Made by a program: the position numbers and the translations under genes. From contig CAINWE010000421.1 of assembly GCA_903854365.1 (NCBI GenBank), positions 1 through 5,394 on the forward strand: a stretch of DNA of 5,394 nucleotides, read 5' to 3'. The notes beneath the pieces were generated by a model that saw nothing but the letters and a program-made list of their open reading frames with translations, did not search any database and had not been told where the DNA came from. This DNA comes from Oligoflexia bacterium (GTDB lineage Bacteria; Bdellovibrionota; UBA1018). This document shows, piece by piece, positions 1-5,394 of the stretch (position 1 is its first letter; each line of letters opens with the position of its first letter).

Positions 1-712
1 CTCTTCGCTGGGTCACCGCGCGCAAATTATCCGTCTGATCAATCTGGGGCGAATCTCCATGTCTCACTCGATCAATTAACCCCTTATCGCGAACCAAAGA
101 GATCTCTAGAAGATTCTCAGCCACTTTCAACCGCTTCCCTGCTGCCAGCCAGTCCCAATATTTAAAAGAGGCCTGCTTATTGATCTCGAGTCTTTGAGCA
201 TCCAATCCGCGCTCCGCCCACTCGACTCCTTTCTCGGACGTCCCTGCTCTCAACCGACGATCATCGATCTCGCCCCCTTTCAGCAAAGGCACCTCGACCC
301 CCCCCCGAAACTCTCCCCCAGTAAACGTCGCATATTTGGCGTCATAAATGGGAAAACTCCCTTGACCATTGCGCCAGCCTGCGAAAACACGAGTTCCCCA
401 AAGCGCAGTCGGTTGTTCGATACTCAGATCAGTATAAGTATTCTTATAATATCCTTCCACTGAACTCACAAAAGAGGACTTCACGTTGGGATCAAATCCA
501 CCCTGAGCCGAAAGAAAATCGGCCTGCGCTTTCTGGAGTTCTAAACGAGCCCCCACCAGCAGGGGATAGTGCTGAGACACAGAAGCCAAGAGCTCACCTA
601 AAGTCAGAGGCGAAGCGCAAGCGAGCGAGCCCCGAAAGCCGACCAGAGCAGCACAGAGAAGGCCAAATCCAACAAAATTTATTTTTTTCGGTCTTTGATA
701 CGCACCACTCAA
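1..712 (-). CDS. TolC-family outer-membrane efflux/secretion channel, C-terminal part beyond the window
   Basis: The reading frame is open from about 751 to the left edge, giving 237 residues from the chosen start. TolC-type proteins form trimeric outer-membrane ducts that dock onto HlyD adaptors. Visible here are a signal peptide (basic residues KK at 9-10, hydrophobic 11-26, possible signal peptidase site after ACA at 31-33), then the typical N-terminal helix (LTLGELLASVSQHYPLL, 36-52), a QKAQADFLSAQGGFDP segment (60-75), and a helical stretch around residues 160-237 ending in RAVTQRR. Two starts are possible. TTG at 712 has GAGG 8 nt upstream and gives a compact signal peptide; ATG at 751 would overlap the HlyD gene by 29 nt and add a 13-residue basic extension with a poorer ribosome site. 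I prefer TTG. A nine-G tract encodes R136-V139. The family call is firm from sequence pattern; the transported substrate is unknown. Confidence 0.87.
   Translation of the reverse strand, partial: MSGAYQRPKKINFVGFGLLCAALVGFRGSLACASPLTLGELLASVSQHYPLLVGARLELQKAQADFLSAQGGFDPNVKSSFVSSVEGYYKNTYTDLSIEQPTALWGTRVFAGWRNGQGSFPIYDAKYATFTGGEFRGGVEVPLLKGGEIDDRRLRAGTSEKGVEWAERGLDAQRLEINKQASFKYWDWLAAGKRLKVAENLLEISLVRDKGLIDRVRHGDSPQIDQTDNLRAVTQRR
298..306 (-). repeat. Nine-G homopolymer tract inside the TolC-type coding sequence
   Basis: The plus strand has nine consecutive C bases, read as G9 in the minus-strand gene and encoding R136-G-G-V139 in the intact frame. Removing one G gives a TGA five codons after the tract. 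Adding one G gives a TGA about a dozen codons after it. Tracts of this length in surface-protein genes can slip during replication. As written, the gene is in frame. Confidence 0.75.
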
Positions 713-720
713 AGCACTGA

Positions 721-724
721 CCTC
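721..724 (-). promoter_or_regulatory. Ribosome binding site that decides the TolC-type start
   Basis: GAGG on the minus strand lies 8 nt before the TTG at 712 and overlaps the TGA stop of the HlyD gene (723-725). Ribosomes ending the adaptor would therefore sit on the Shine-Dalgarno of the next gene, which suggests coupled translation. This is the main reason for choosing TTG over the upstream ATG at 751. Confidence 0.5.
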
Positions 725-1766
725 AACGTTTCCCTTTTTTTTGTTTCTCATTTTCACCCGGAGGGGGAGTCCTCAGCGCCGGAAACCCGTTGAACCTCCG
801 CCAAATCTCATAACCCAGCTTCACCCGCCCTAACAAGACCCATCCCTGAGCACGAACCCCCTGTCTTAGAGCCGAACTCGAAGGCCAAGCCTCCGGAATC
901 GTAGGGGAAACTAAGACCCGAAATTTTCCATTCCCATTATCCGCGGCATCGATAATCGAGACCTGACCTGTAAACGTACCCACCGCAATAGACGGCCACC
1001 CACTAAATTGAATGGCAGGCCAACCCTCAAATTGAAGCCTCACCTCTTGCCCAGGCTGAATCAGGGAAATATCACTCCCATCAATCAATAACTCCACTGC
1101 CCGCGAACTCGTATCCGGCACCAAAATCGCCAAAGAATCTCCTGATTTAACCAAGACTGATGCTTCTCCAGCAATTCGCCTTAAAATAGCCCCATTTCTC
1201 GGTGCAGTCACAAATTGCGTCGTCTGTCTTGCAAGTCGCGTCTCGAGACGAACGAGCTCCGTTTTTGAATTCGCTTCGTCGGTAAGAAACTTAGCGTACT
1301 CGAGAGTTGCCAACTCGAATGCTCGTTTCGAACTCAGTCCTTTTTCGAAAAGACTTTTTTGCCGATCTAAATTCACTTTAGCTACTTTCAGAGACATCTG
1401 GGCGGCACCTAGGCGTGCTTCAACCGCTTGCCTTTCCGATTTCAAACGATTCAAAATCTCAGGATCGTTGTCGGTAATCTCGACGATCGGGTCTCCCTTC
1501 TGAACAGTCGAACCCTCCTGCACAAACCACCTGACCAGACGGCCCTCGACGGGAGCATCAATACTTTGCTGACGCTCTGTCGGCGAATAAGCCAAAACCC
1601 GGCCAAACCCTAGTGAAGTCTGTTGCCAAGGGACAAAAAGCAGCGCAACTCCCCAAAGCAGAATAAAAACCACGAGCCCGCGAGCCAGCAGGCCGATGAC
1701 ATCGGGGACCTGCGTTAACCGGTAAGAGCGGTAGTGATCCTTCGAGTGAAACTGAAGATTATTCAT
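723..1766 (-). CDS. HlyD-family periplasmic adaptor (membrane fusion protein) of the exporter
   Basis: This 347-residue protein should bridge the inner-membrane ABC exporter and the TolC-type channel. A short cytoplasmic N-terminus is followed by one membrane segment (about 24-46). The first half of a biotinyl-lipoyl-like domain spans about 66-99 (APVEGRLVRWFVQEGSTVQKGDPI), then a charged helical hairpin with coiled-coil character (about 103-183), the second lipoyl half (about 185-217, TAPRNGAILRRIAGEASVLVKSGD), a beta-barrel region (about 222-315) and a basic tail. The frame extends upstream to 1865, but that would overlap the ABC gene by 107 nt. ATG at 1766 is preferred: it overlaps the ABC stop by 8 nt, has GGAG 6 nt upstream and puts the membrane segment near the N-terminus. 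The family is recognised with confidence; the substrate is not. Confidence 0.92.
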   Translation of the reverse strand: MNNLQFHSKDHYRSYRLTQVPDVIGLLARGLVVFILLWGVALLFVPWQQTSLGFGRVLAYSPTERQQSIDAPVEGRLVRWFVQEGSTVQKGDPIVEITDNDPEILNRLKSERQAVEARLGAAQMSLKVAKVNLDRQKSLFEKGLSSKRAFELATLEYAKFLTDEANSKTELVRLETRLARQTTQFVTAPRNGAILRRIAGEASVLVKSGDSLAILVPDTSSRAVELLIDGSDISLIQPGQEVRLQFEGWPAIQFSGWPSIAVGTFTGQVSIIDAADNGNGKFRVLVSPTIPEAWPSSSALRQGVRAQGWVLLGRVKLGYEIWRRFNGFPALRTPPPGENEKQKKGKR

Positions 1767-3492
1767 GAGCCGCTCCACGCCCCGGAAAACCGAGGGACAT
1801 CTGACCGGCCGATTGATTTTCAGGTCCATCGGGGTGTGCCGGCGATAAAACGACAATTTGATCAAACCGTTTTGCGAGATCAGGGCTGCGCGTCGTCAAG
1901 ACGACCGCACCCGAGCGATCACGCACCTTTAGAAATTCAGAAATCCCCTGAATCGAATCAGGATCTAAAAGATCCAAACTATCATCGAGAATGAGAATCT
2001 TAGGCTGCCCCACACAGGCCCTCGCAATCAATACCTTCTGGGCCTGCCCTGAGGAAAGAGGAAAACGTCCGGACGAAACTCGGGTCATCAGGCCCTCCGG
2101 GAGCGAATCCACAAAATCCGACAGCCCGAGCCCCGTCAAAACACTCTGAATCTGCTCTAAACTCACCGAATCTCGATCCATCCGTATATTTTCTAGAATT
2201 GTTCCAGTCAGCAATTCAGAATGCCCTACGTAAGCAAAATGCGATCTGAGCTCTTCCTTCGCACTGTATCTGAGATCCAAACCTAATACGTTTACCAAAC
2301 CCGAGTTTGGCACTCGAGCACCGTAAAGAAACTCCGCTAGAGTGCTTTTACCACTCCCATTTTTCCCTACAATCGCCGTAATCGTTCCAGGATGAATATC
2401 GAAAGAAAGATCTGAGAATACTGGAATGCCGAAGTCATTTCGATAACCTAAATTTTTCACCTGAATTAAGGGCTGCCCTGTTCCCTGGGTGCTGACGCGC
2501 TCATGCCCCTCAATCTCCTCGGGCAAATTAAGAATCTGTCCGATTTTATCGATCGCGGCATGAAGATCGTAATAACTTTCTAAATATTTTCCGAACTTAC
2601 TAATTCCCGACACGACAGTGCTAAAAACTAACTCAGCAGCCACCAACTGACCCAAAGTCAACTGGCGTTCGATCACTAACCAACCCCCAGCACCTAGGAG
2701 CAAAGCACTCATCACAATCTGCAACACGGCAGAGCCACCGATCTGTTTCAGCAGAATATTAAAGTGCTTCTTCCGGTAGAGAACGTAGTCCGAGGCGAGG
2801 TCATCCAAACGCGACATCGCGTACTGCCGACTCTCCGTAGTCCGAAATAAGACTGAATTTCTGGCCAATTCAGCTAACCAAGCTGTGGTTCCATATTTAG
2901 CCTTAGATTCCTTCAAACTAGACTCAATCGCAGGCCTCCGAAGTCCAAAGAAAACTAACCCGATAAAGGCAACAATGACGCAATCAAAGACTAAAAAGTA
3001 GGGATGATAAAGCGCCAACAAGATCATCCCAAACAAGATCTGCAGAGCTACATCTACCGCATCCAGAATCAGCACCGACAACGTCTTCTGAATCGTAGCG
3101 ATGTCTAAAAAATAGGTCGCCAGATCGGCGCCCTGAACCTTCCGCAAAGCACCCAACTGAATTCGAGTCAAACGTTGGGCTAACTCCAAAGCGACGCCGC
3201 TAAACCACCGCTGTTGTAGCAGCTCCATGACATAGACTTGTAGAATATTGACGATTCCAGAGAAGCTCAAAACGAAGAACACGATTGCAGCCAAAATCAA
3301 AATCGGCTGAAGCAAAAGACCAAAACCGAGAGTATTGACAAAGGTCTGGACCGCCACAGGTACGACCAGGGAACACAAACTCGCAAAAATCCCATAAAGG
3401 ATTACCATCCCAAGATCAGCAGAATCCCGCAAAAAAAATGCTCTGAGGATGGCTTGAAAGGAACACTTTCTCGGCTCGTGTTGAGTCAGCAT
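1759..3492 (-). CDS. ABC exporter, fused membrane and ATPase domains, type I secretion-like, with divergent ATPase motifs
   Basis: This 577-residue half-transporter probably works as a homodimer in the inner membrane, passing a substrate to the HlyD/TolC partners encoded next. Residues about 25-300 carry six hydrophobic segments (near 27-54, 64-89, 142-184 as a pair, 256-296 as a pair). There is no N-terminal C39 peptidase domain. The ATPase domain starts near 342, with an aromatic Y350 at the A-loop, Walker A GKNGSGKST (376-384) and Walker B KILILDD (498-504). Several catalytic positions depart from consensus: H424 in the Q-loop (YVGHSELLTGTILENI), LSSGQ instead of LSGGQ (479-483), D504 where the catalytic Glu is expected, and R535 where the H-loop His is expected. 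The domain is full length and unbroken, so this looks like a divergent family rather than decay. ATG at 3492 is the only sensible start; its ribosome site (AGG 11 nt away) is weak. Confidence 0.92.
   Translation of the reverse strand: MLTQHEPRKCSFQAILRAFFLRDSADLGMVILYGIFASLCSLVVPVAVQTFVNTLGFGLLLQPILILAAIVFFVLSFSGIVNILQVYVMELLQQRWFSGVALELAQRLTRIQLGALRKVQGADLATYFLDIATIQKTLSVLILDAVDVALQILFGMILLALYHPYFLVFDCVIVAFIGLVFFGLRRPAIESSLKESKAKYGTTAWLAELARNSVLFRTTESRQYAMSRLDDLASDYVLYRKKHFNILLKQIGGSAVLQIVMSALLLGAGGWLVIERQLTLGQLVAAELVFSTVVSGISKFGKYLESYYDLHAAIDKIGQILNLPEEIEGHERVSTQGTGQPLIQVKNLGYRNDFGIPVFSDLSFDIHPGTITAIVGKNGSGKSTLAEFLYGARVPNSGLVNVLGLDLRYSAKEELRSHFAYVGHSELLTGTILENIRMDRDSVSLEQIQSVLTGLGLSDFVDSLPEGLMTRVSSGRFPLSSGQAQKVLIARACVGQPKILILDDSLDLLDPDSIQGISEFLKVRDRSGAVVLTTRSPDLAKRFDQIVVLSPAHPDGPENQSAGQMSLGFPGRGAAHE
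1773..1776 (-). promoter_or_regulatory. Ribosome binding site for the HlyD-type gene
   Basis: GGAG on the minus strand sits 6 nt before the ATG at 1766, inside the last codons of the ABC gene. It supports the shorter 347-residue adaptor over the longer frame starting at 1865. Confidence 0.6.
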
Positions 3493-3612
3493 GGATTATT
3501 TTACCTAGAAGATTCGATCGTTTTCGTTAATCCTTGCTACATTTTTTTGAGTAAAAAGTCAAATGAGGGTCGTCCCTGCCTCTTTCTCCTCCGGTCAAAC
3601 TCTGGGACAGGA
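3493..3612. other. Intergenic gap between lipoprotein gene and export operon
   Basis: These 120 nt separate the lipoprotein stop from the ABC start on the same strand. I see no convincing rho-independent terminator: the best inverted repeat (GTCCC/GGGAC on the minus strand) has a 27-nt loop and no following T run. Readthrough from the lipoprotein promoter into the exporter genes is therefore possible. The gap also holds the weak promoter candidates listed separately. Confidence 0.6.
3534..3562 (-). promoter_or_regulatory. Possible promoter of the export operon
   Basis: On the minus strand, TTGACT (3557-3562) is followed after 17 nt by TAGCAA (3534-3539). The -35 is good (5 of 6) but the -10 is poor (3 of 6). 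Transcription would start about 35 nt before the ABC start codon. An alternative -10, TAAAAT at 3498-3503, lies only 5 nt before the ATG and lacks a recognisable -35. Confidence 0.3.
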
Positions 3613-4413
3613 CTATCGAGGGTTCCAGCCGAATGAAAAATTTGAGCACTCCAGAGGAAGTCCATCTAAAAGACGGCCTCGCGTTTGGTGACTCATGGAG
3701 TTCGAGCCCTGAATCGCATCCCTTGCTCCCTCACAAACTTGCGCCTGTAACACTTGCCATTCTGAATTCGACATCACCTGCCGATTTAAAATCTGAGAAC
3801 TATTCGTCGTCAAATTGCCCACCATTTGACTCGCGGAGAGTACCGTCAAAAGAGAATTTGAAACGATTGCCCCGACTTCATCTTGAATCAAAGTATAAAC
3901 ATACTGAGCCATCTGGTCCGAGGTTAAAGAAACGACCTGAGAGACACTGGGATCGAAAGCCCACTCTACCAATGCCACGTTCATTTGTTCCAAAAGAACA
4001 CCTTGGTCCGATACCCCATGAGTAGCTCTCGAAGGCTGGCTCAAAAAGGAGTTCATTAAGACTCGCTCCACACTCATAAGATTGAGTGAACTACTATCCC
4101 CTCCCAACGAGGCGTCTAACGAATTCATGAAGTAAGTCAGCTCCTCAGACCCGACGCCCACAGCCGTCAACTTTGTTCTTAAGGACATCCCGAGAGCGGT
4201 TTGTGATGCAGTCACCGAAATCGCTTGCACGGAAGCACCGGAGCTTGCCCCAGAGGAAATCGAGCCACTCACCTGGCCCGTGGCCGAGATCCCAGCCCCA
4301 GACCCCGAAGAACTTAATCCACTGGCGGCCACTTGCAAATTGACGTCGCAGCCCGCGAACAAGCAGCCAAAAATCACAACAAAAGTAGGATCACATTTAA
4401 TATTCAATTTCAT
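3613..4413 (-). CDS. Orphan Ser/Gly-rich lipoprotein of unknown function
   Basis: I do not recognise a family for this 266-residue protein. The N-terminus is a lipoprotein-type signal: MKLNIK, hydrophobic FVVIFGCLFAG, then C22. The lipobox FAGC has Phe at -3, which is unusual, so lipidation is likely but not certain. Asp23 at +2 would favour inner-membrane retention under the Escherichia coli Lol rule, which may not apply here. Residues about 29-70 are a low-complexity Ser/Gly/Ala linker. Residues 71-266 look like a mostly helical domain with two cysteines (C227, C256) that could form a disulphide. ATG at 4413 is chosen because it places the signal peptide at the terminus; a GTG at 4437 would add eight residues. 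It lies on the same strand as the exporter, 120 nt upstream, so an accessory or cargo role is conceivable but unproven. Confidence 0.8.
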   Translation of the reverse strand: MKLNIKCDPTFVVIFGCLFAGCDVNLQVAASGLSSSGSGAGISATGQVSGSISSGASSGASVQAISVTASQTALGMSLRTKLTAVGVGSEELTYFMNSLDASLGGDSSSLNLMSVERVLMNSFLSQPSRATHGVSDQGVLLEQMNVALVEWAFDPSVSQVVSLTSDQMAQYVYTLIQDEVGAIVSNSLLTVLSASQMVGNLTTNSSQILNRQVMSNSEWQVLQAQVCEGARDAIQGSNSMSHQTRGRLLDGLPLECSNFSFGWNPR

Positions 4414-4456
4414 TACCCACCCCCAATTCGATGGCACCCCATTTGCTCTTCATTTG

Positions 4457-4484
4457 AGTATAGGCCAGACTTTTCATCTGACAA
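4457..4484 (-). promoter_or_regulatory. Promoter of the lipoprotein gene
   Basis: On the minus strand, TTGTCA (4479-4484) and TATACT (4457-4462) are separated by 16 nt, and each matches the sigma-70 consensus at 5 of 6 positions. Transcription would begin near 4450, giving a leader of about 37 nt with a G-rich stretch (GGGGGTGGG) just before the ATG at 4413. Confidence 0.55.
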
Positions 4485-4503
4485 ATTGTGTCGACTCTGA
4501 CAC
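4477..4503. repeat. Short direct and inverted repeats in the divergent control region, possible operator
   Basis: TCTGACA occurs twice (4477-4483 and 4496-4502), 19 nt apart start to start. GTGTC (4488-4492) and GACAC (4499-4503) form an inverted repeat with a 6-nt spacer. The left direct repeat overlaps the -35 of the lipoprotein promoter, where a bound protein could block or recruit polymerase. The repeats are seen directly; the operator role is inferred, and chance is possible at this length. Confidence 0.25.
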
Positions 4504-4540
4504 GGATACGGAGGTCACGAGCTCCCGCCTAGCATAACTC

Positions 4541-4569
4541 TAGACAATCTCAGCAAGGAAACCTATAAC
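4541..4569 (+). promoter_or_regulatory. Promoter of the ferritin-like gene, predicted leaderless
   Basis: TAGACA (4541-4546) and TATAAC (4564-4569) are separated by exactly 17 nt, each matching consensus at 5 of 6 positions. Only 8 nt separate the -10 from the ATG at 4578, so initiation 6-9 nt after the -10 would fall at 4575-4578, on or just before the start codon. Confidence 0.55.
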
Positions 4570-4577
4570 CGGAGTCT

Positions 4578-5394
4578 ATGATTCTCGAAGAATGGGCAAA
4601 GTCGCTCCTCTTTGGTACTTCTATCGAAGAGAAACTCCGGCCTTTTTCTACAGAGCCTTTGCACGATCTGAACGACACGATCACCTGCCTTCATCCCATT
4701 CCCAGTTCATCCATCGACATTCCTGATTTTCCAGGCCGCCCTGAGTCATTGAAACGAATCGGAAAAACCGAGTTTCCCTCCCTCAGCCGACTCCACCATC
4801 CTGAAGAGCGGGGCAAGGTCTTGCACTTTTTTGCCAATCACGAACTCCTCGCACTCGAGCTGATGTCGCTCGTCTTACTCCGATTTCCGCAGGCTCCGCT
4901 GTCGTTTCGTCAGGGAATCGCAAAGATCATCCAAGAAGAACAGGGCCACCTGCAACTCTACATCGCTCGCATGAAGGAACTTGGAATCACACTCGGAGAT
5001 ATTCCCATCAATGATTACTTCTGGAAGTGTATGAAAGGGGTTCAATCTCCGCTCGACTTTACGGTCCAAATGAGCCTTACCTTTGAACAAGCGAATCTTG
5101 ACTTTTCTTTTTTCTACATGAACGCAGTAAAATCCGTTGGAGATACGACCACTGCTGCGCTCCTGGAACGGGTCTTTCGAGAAGAAATGGGGCATGTCAA
5201 ACACGGCCTAGTTTGGTTTAACCGGTGGCGTGAAACCCCAAGCCACTTCTCCGAATGGGAGGCCTACCAACACCTACTCCCCTATCCGCTGAATCCGCAG
5301 CGCGCCAAGGGCCCGCACTTCTGTGAGGACGCTCGACGACAAATCGGCTTCACGGAAGACTATATTCGGGAACTTCGAGCTTACGTAGGATCTA
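4578..5394 (+). CDS. DUF455/COG2833-type ferritin-like di-iron protein, C-terminus beyond the window
   Basis: The 272 visible residues match my memory of the DUF455 family, ferritin-like proteins distantly related to the tRNA hydroxylase MiaE; their reaction is not established. The di-iron pattern is complete: HELLALELM (E89, E94), EEQGH (E121, H124), TFEQANLD (E170) and EEMGH (E203, H206), that is, Glu, ExxH, Glu, ExxH across a four-helix bundle. Other family-like stretches are FFANHELLALELM (84-96), PINDYFWK (143-150) and NPQRAKGPHF (239-248). No signal peptide is seen, so it should be cytoplasmic. ATG at 4578 is the only early start; GGAG is just 3 nt upstream, too close for a good ribosome site, which fits the leaderless promoter. 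It diverges from the lipoprotein gene, so a link with the exporter is not implied. The frame is still open at the right edge. Confidence 0.88.
   Translation, partial: MILEEWAKSLLFGTSIEEKLRPFSTEPLHDLNDTITCLHPIPSSSIDIPDFPGRPESLKRIGKTEFPSLSRLHHPEERGKVLHFFANHELLALELMSLVLLRFPQAPLSFRQGIAKIIQEEQGHLQLYIARMKELGITLGDIPINDYFWKCMKGVQSPLDFTVQMSLTFEQANLDFSFFYMNAVKSVGDTTTAALLERVFREEMGHVKHGLVWFNRWRETPSHFSEWEAYQHLLPYPLNPQRAKGPHFCEDARRQIGFTEDYIRELRAYVGS

Noticed and set aside
194..463. Plus-strand frame of 89 codons
   Set aside because: It is antisense to the TolC-type gene, whose protein has a clear family pattern; the plus-strand product is proline-rich and resembles no family.
3431..3438. A8/T8 run early in the ABC gene as a phase-variable tract
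   Set aside because: It encodes A-F-F-L in a hydrophobic-rich N-terminus; eight A/T bases are common at this composition and much weaker evidence than the G9 tract.
3498..3503. TAAAAT as the -10 of a leaderless ABC transcript
   Set aside because: Its spacing to the ATG would fit, but no -35-like hexamer is found 16-18 nt upstream, so it may be chance AT richness.
3563..3612. Possible rho-independent terminator after the lipoprotein gene
   Set aside because: The stem is only 5 bp with a 27-nt loop and no T run follows it directly.
3633..4025. Plus-strand frame of 130 codons antisense to the lipoprotein gene
   Set aside because: The product has no domain or signal, and the opposite strand gives a signal peptide, a good promoter and plausible protein composition.
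4280..4537. Plus-strand frame of 85 codons crossing the lipoprotein start and divergent region
   Set aside because: It overlaps the lipoprotein signal peptide and both promoters, with no supporting ribosome site or recognisable product.
4875..5204. Minus-strand frame of 109 codons
   Set aside because: It lies wholly inside the ferritin-like gene, whose plus-strand translation carries the full di-iron motif set.

Overview
This window of about 48-50% GC looks like ordinary chromosome from a Gram-negative bacterium. It encodes an outer-membrane TolC-type channel, a periplasmic adaptor and a lipoprotein. The lipoprotein and the compact, overlapping gene style would suit a Bdellovibrionota or other deltaproteobacteria-like host, but that placement is only an impression; no rRNA or other marker gene is present.

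Layout: positions 1-3492 hold, on the minus strand, a tripartite export operon transcribed right to left: an ABC exporter (membrane domain fused to ATPase domain, 577 aa), a HlyD-family adaptor (347 aa after correcting the start) and a TolC-family outer-membrane protein that runs off the left edge. The ABC and HlyD genes overlap by 8 nt. The HlyD stop lies in the likely Shine-Dalgarno of the TolC gene, so the three are probably translationally coupled. About 120 nt upstream, on the same strand, is an orphan serine/glycine-rich lipoprotein (3613-4413). It is separated from a rightward gene by a 164-nt divergent promoter region (4414-4577). The rightward gene (4578 to the right edge) is a DUF455/COG2833-type ferritin-like di-iron protein.

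How the genes may work together: the ABC pump, adaptor and outer-membrane duct form a complete type I secretion-like envelope channel, but no obvious cargo (RTX repeats or double-glycine leader) is encoded here. The lipoprotein sits next to the exporter and could be an accessory factor, though nothing in its sequence proves this. The ferritin-like protein is divergently transcribed and probably unrelated.

Main points of interest: (1) the exporter ATPase keeps its Walker A but has non-consensus residues at the Q-loop, signature, catalytic-glutamate and H-loop positions; (2) a nine-G tract lies inside the TolC-type gene, where gain or loss of one G gives an early stop, so it could be a phase-variable switch; (3) a strong promoter abuts the ferritin-like gene so closely that its mRNA should be leaderless or nearly so; (4) an orphan lipoprotein and a repeat-bearing divergent control region. 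No RNA genes, mobile elements, CRISPR arrays or convincing rho-independent terminators were seen.
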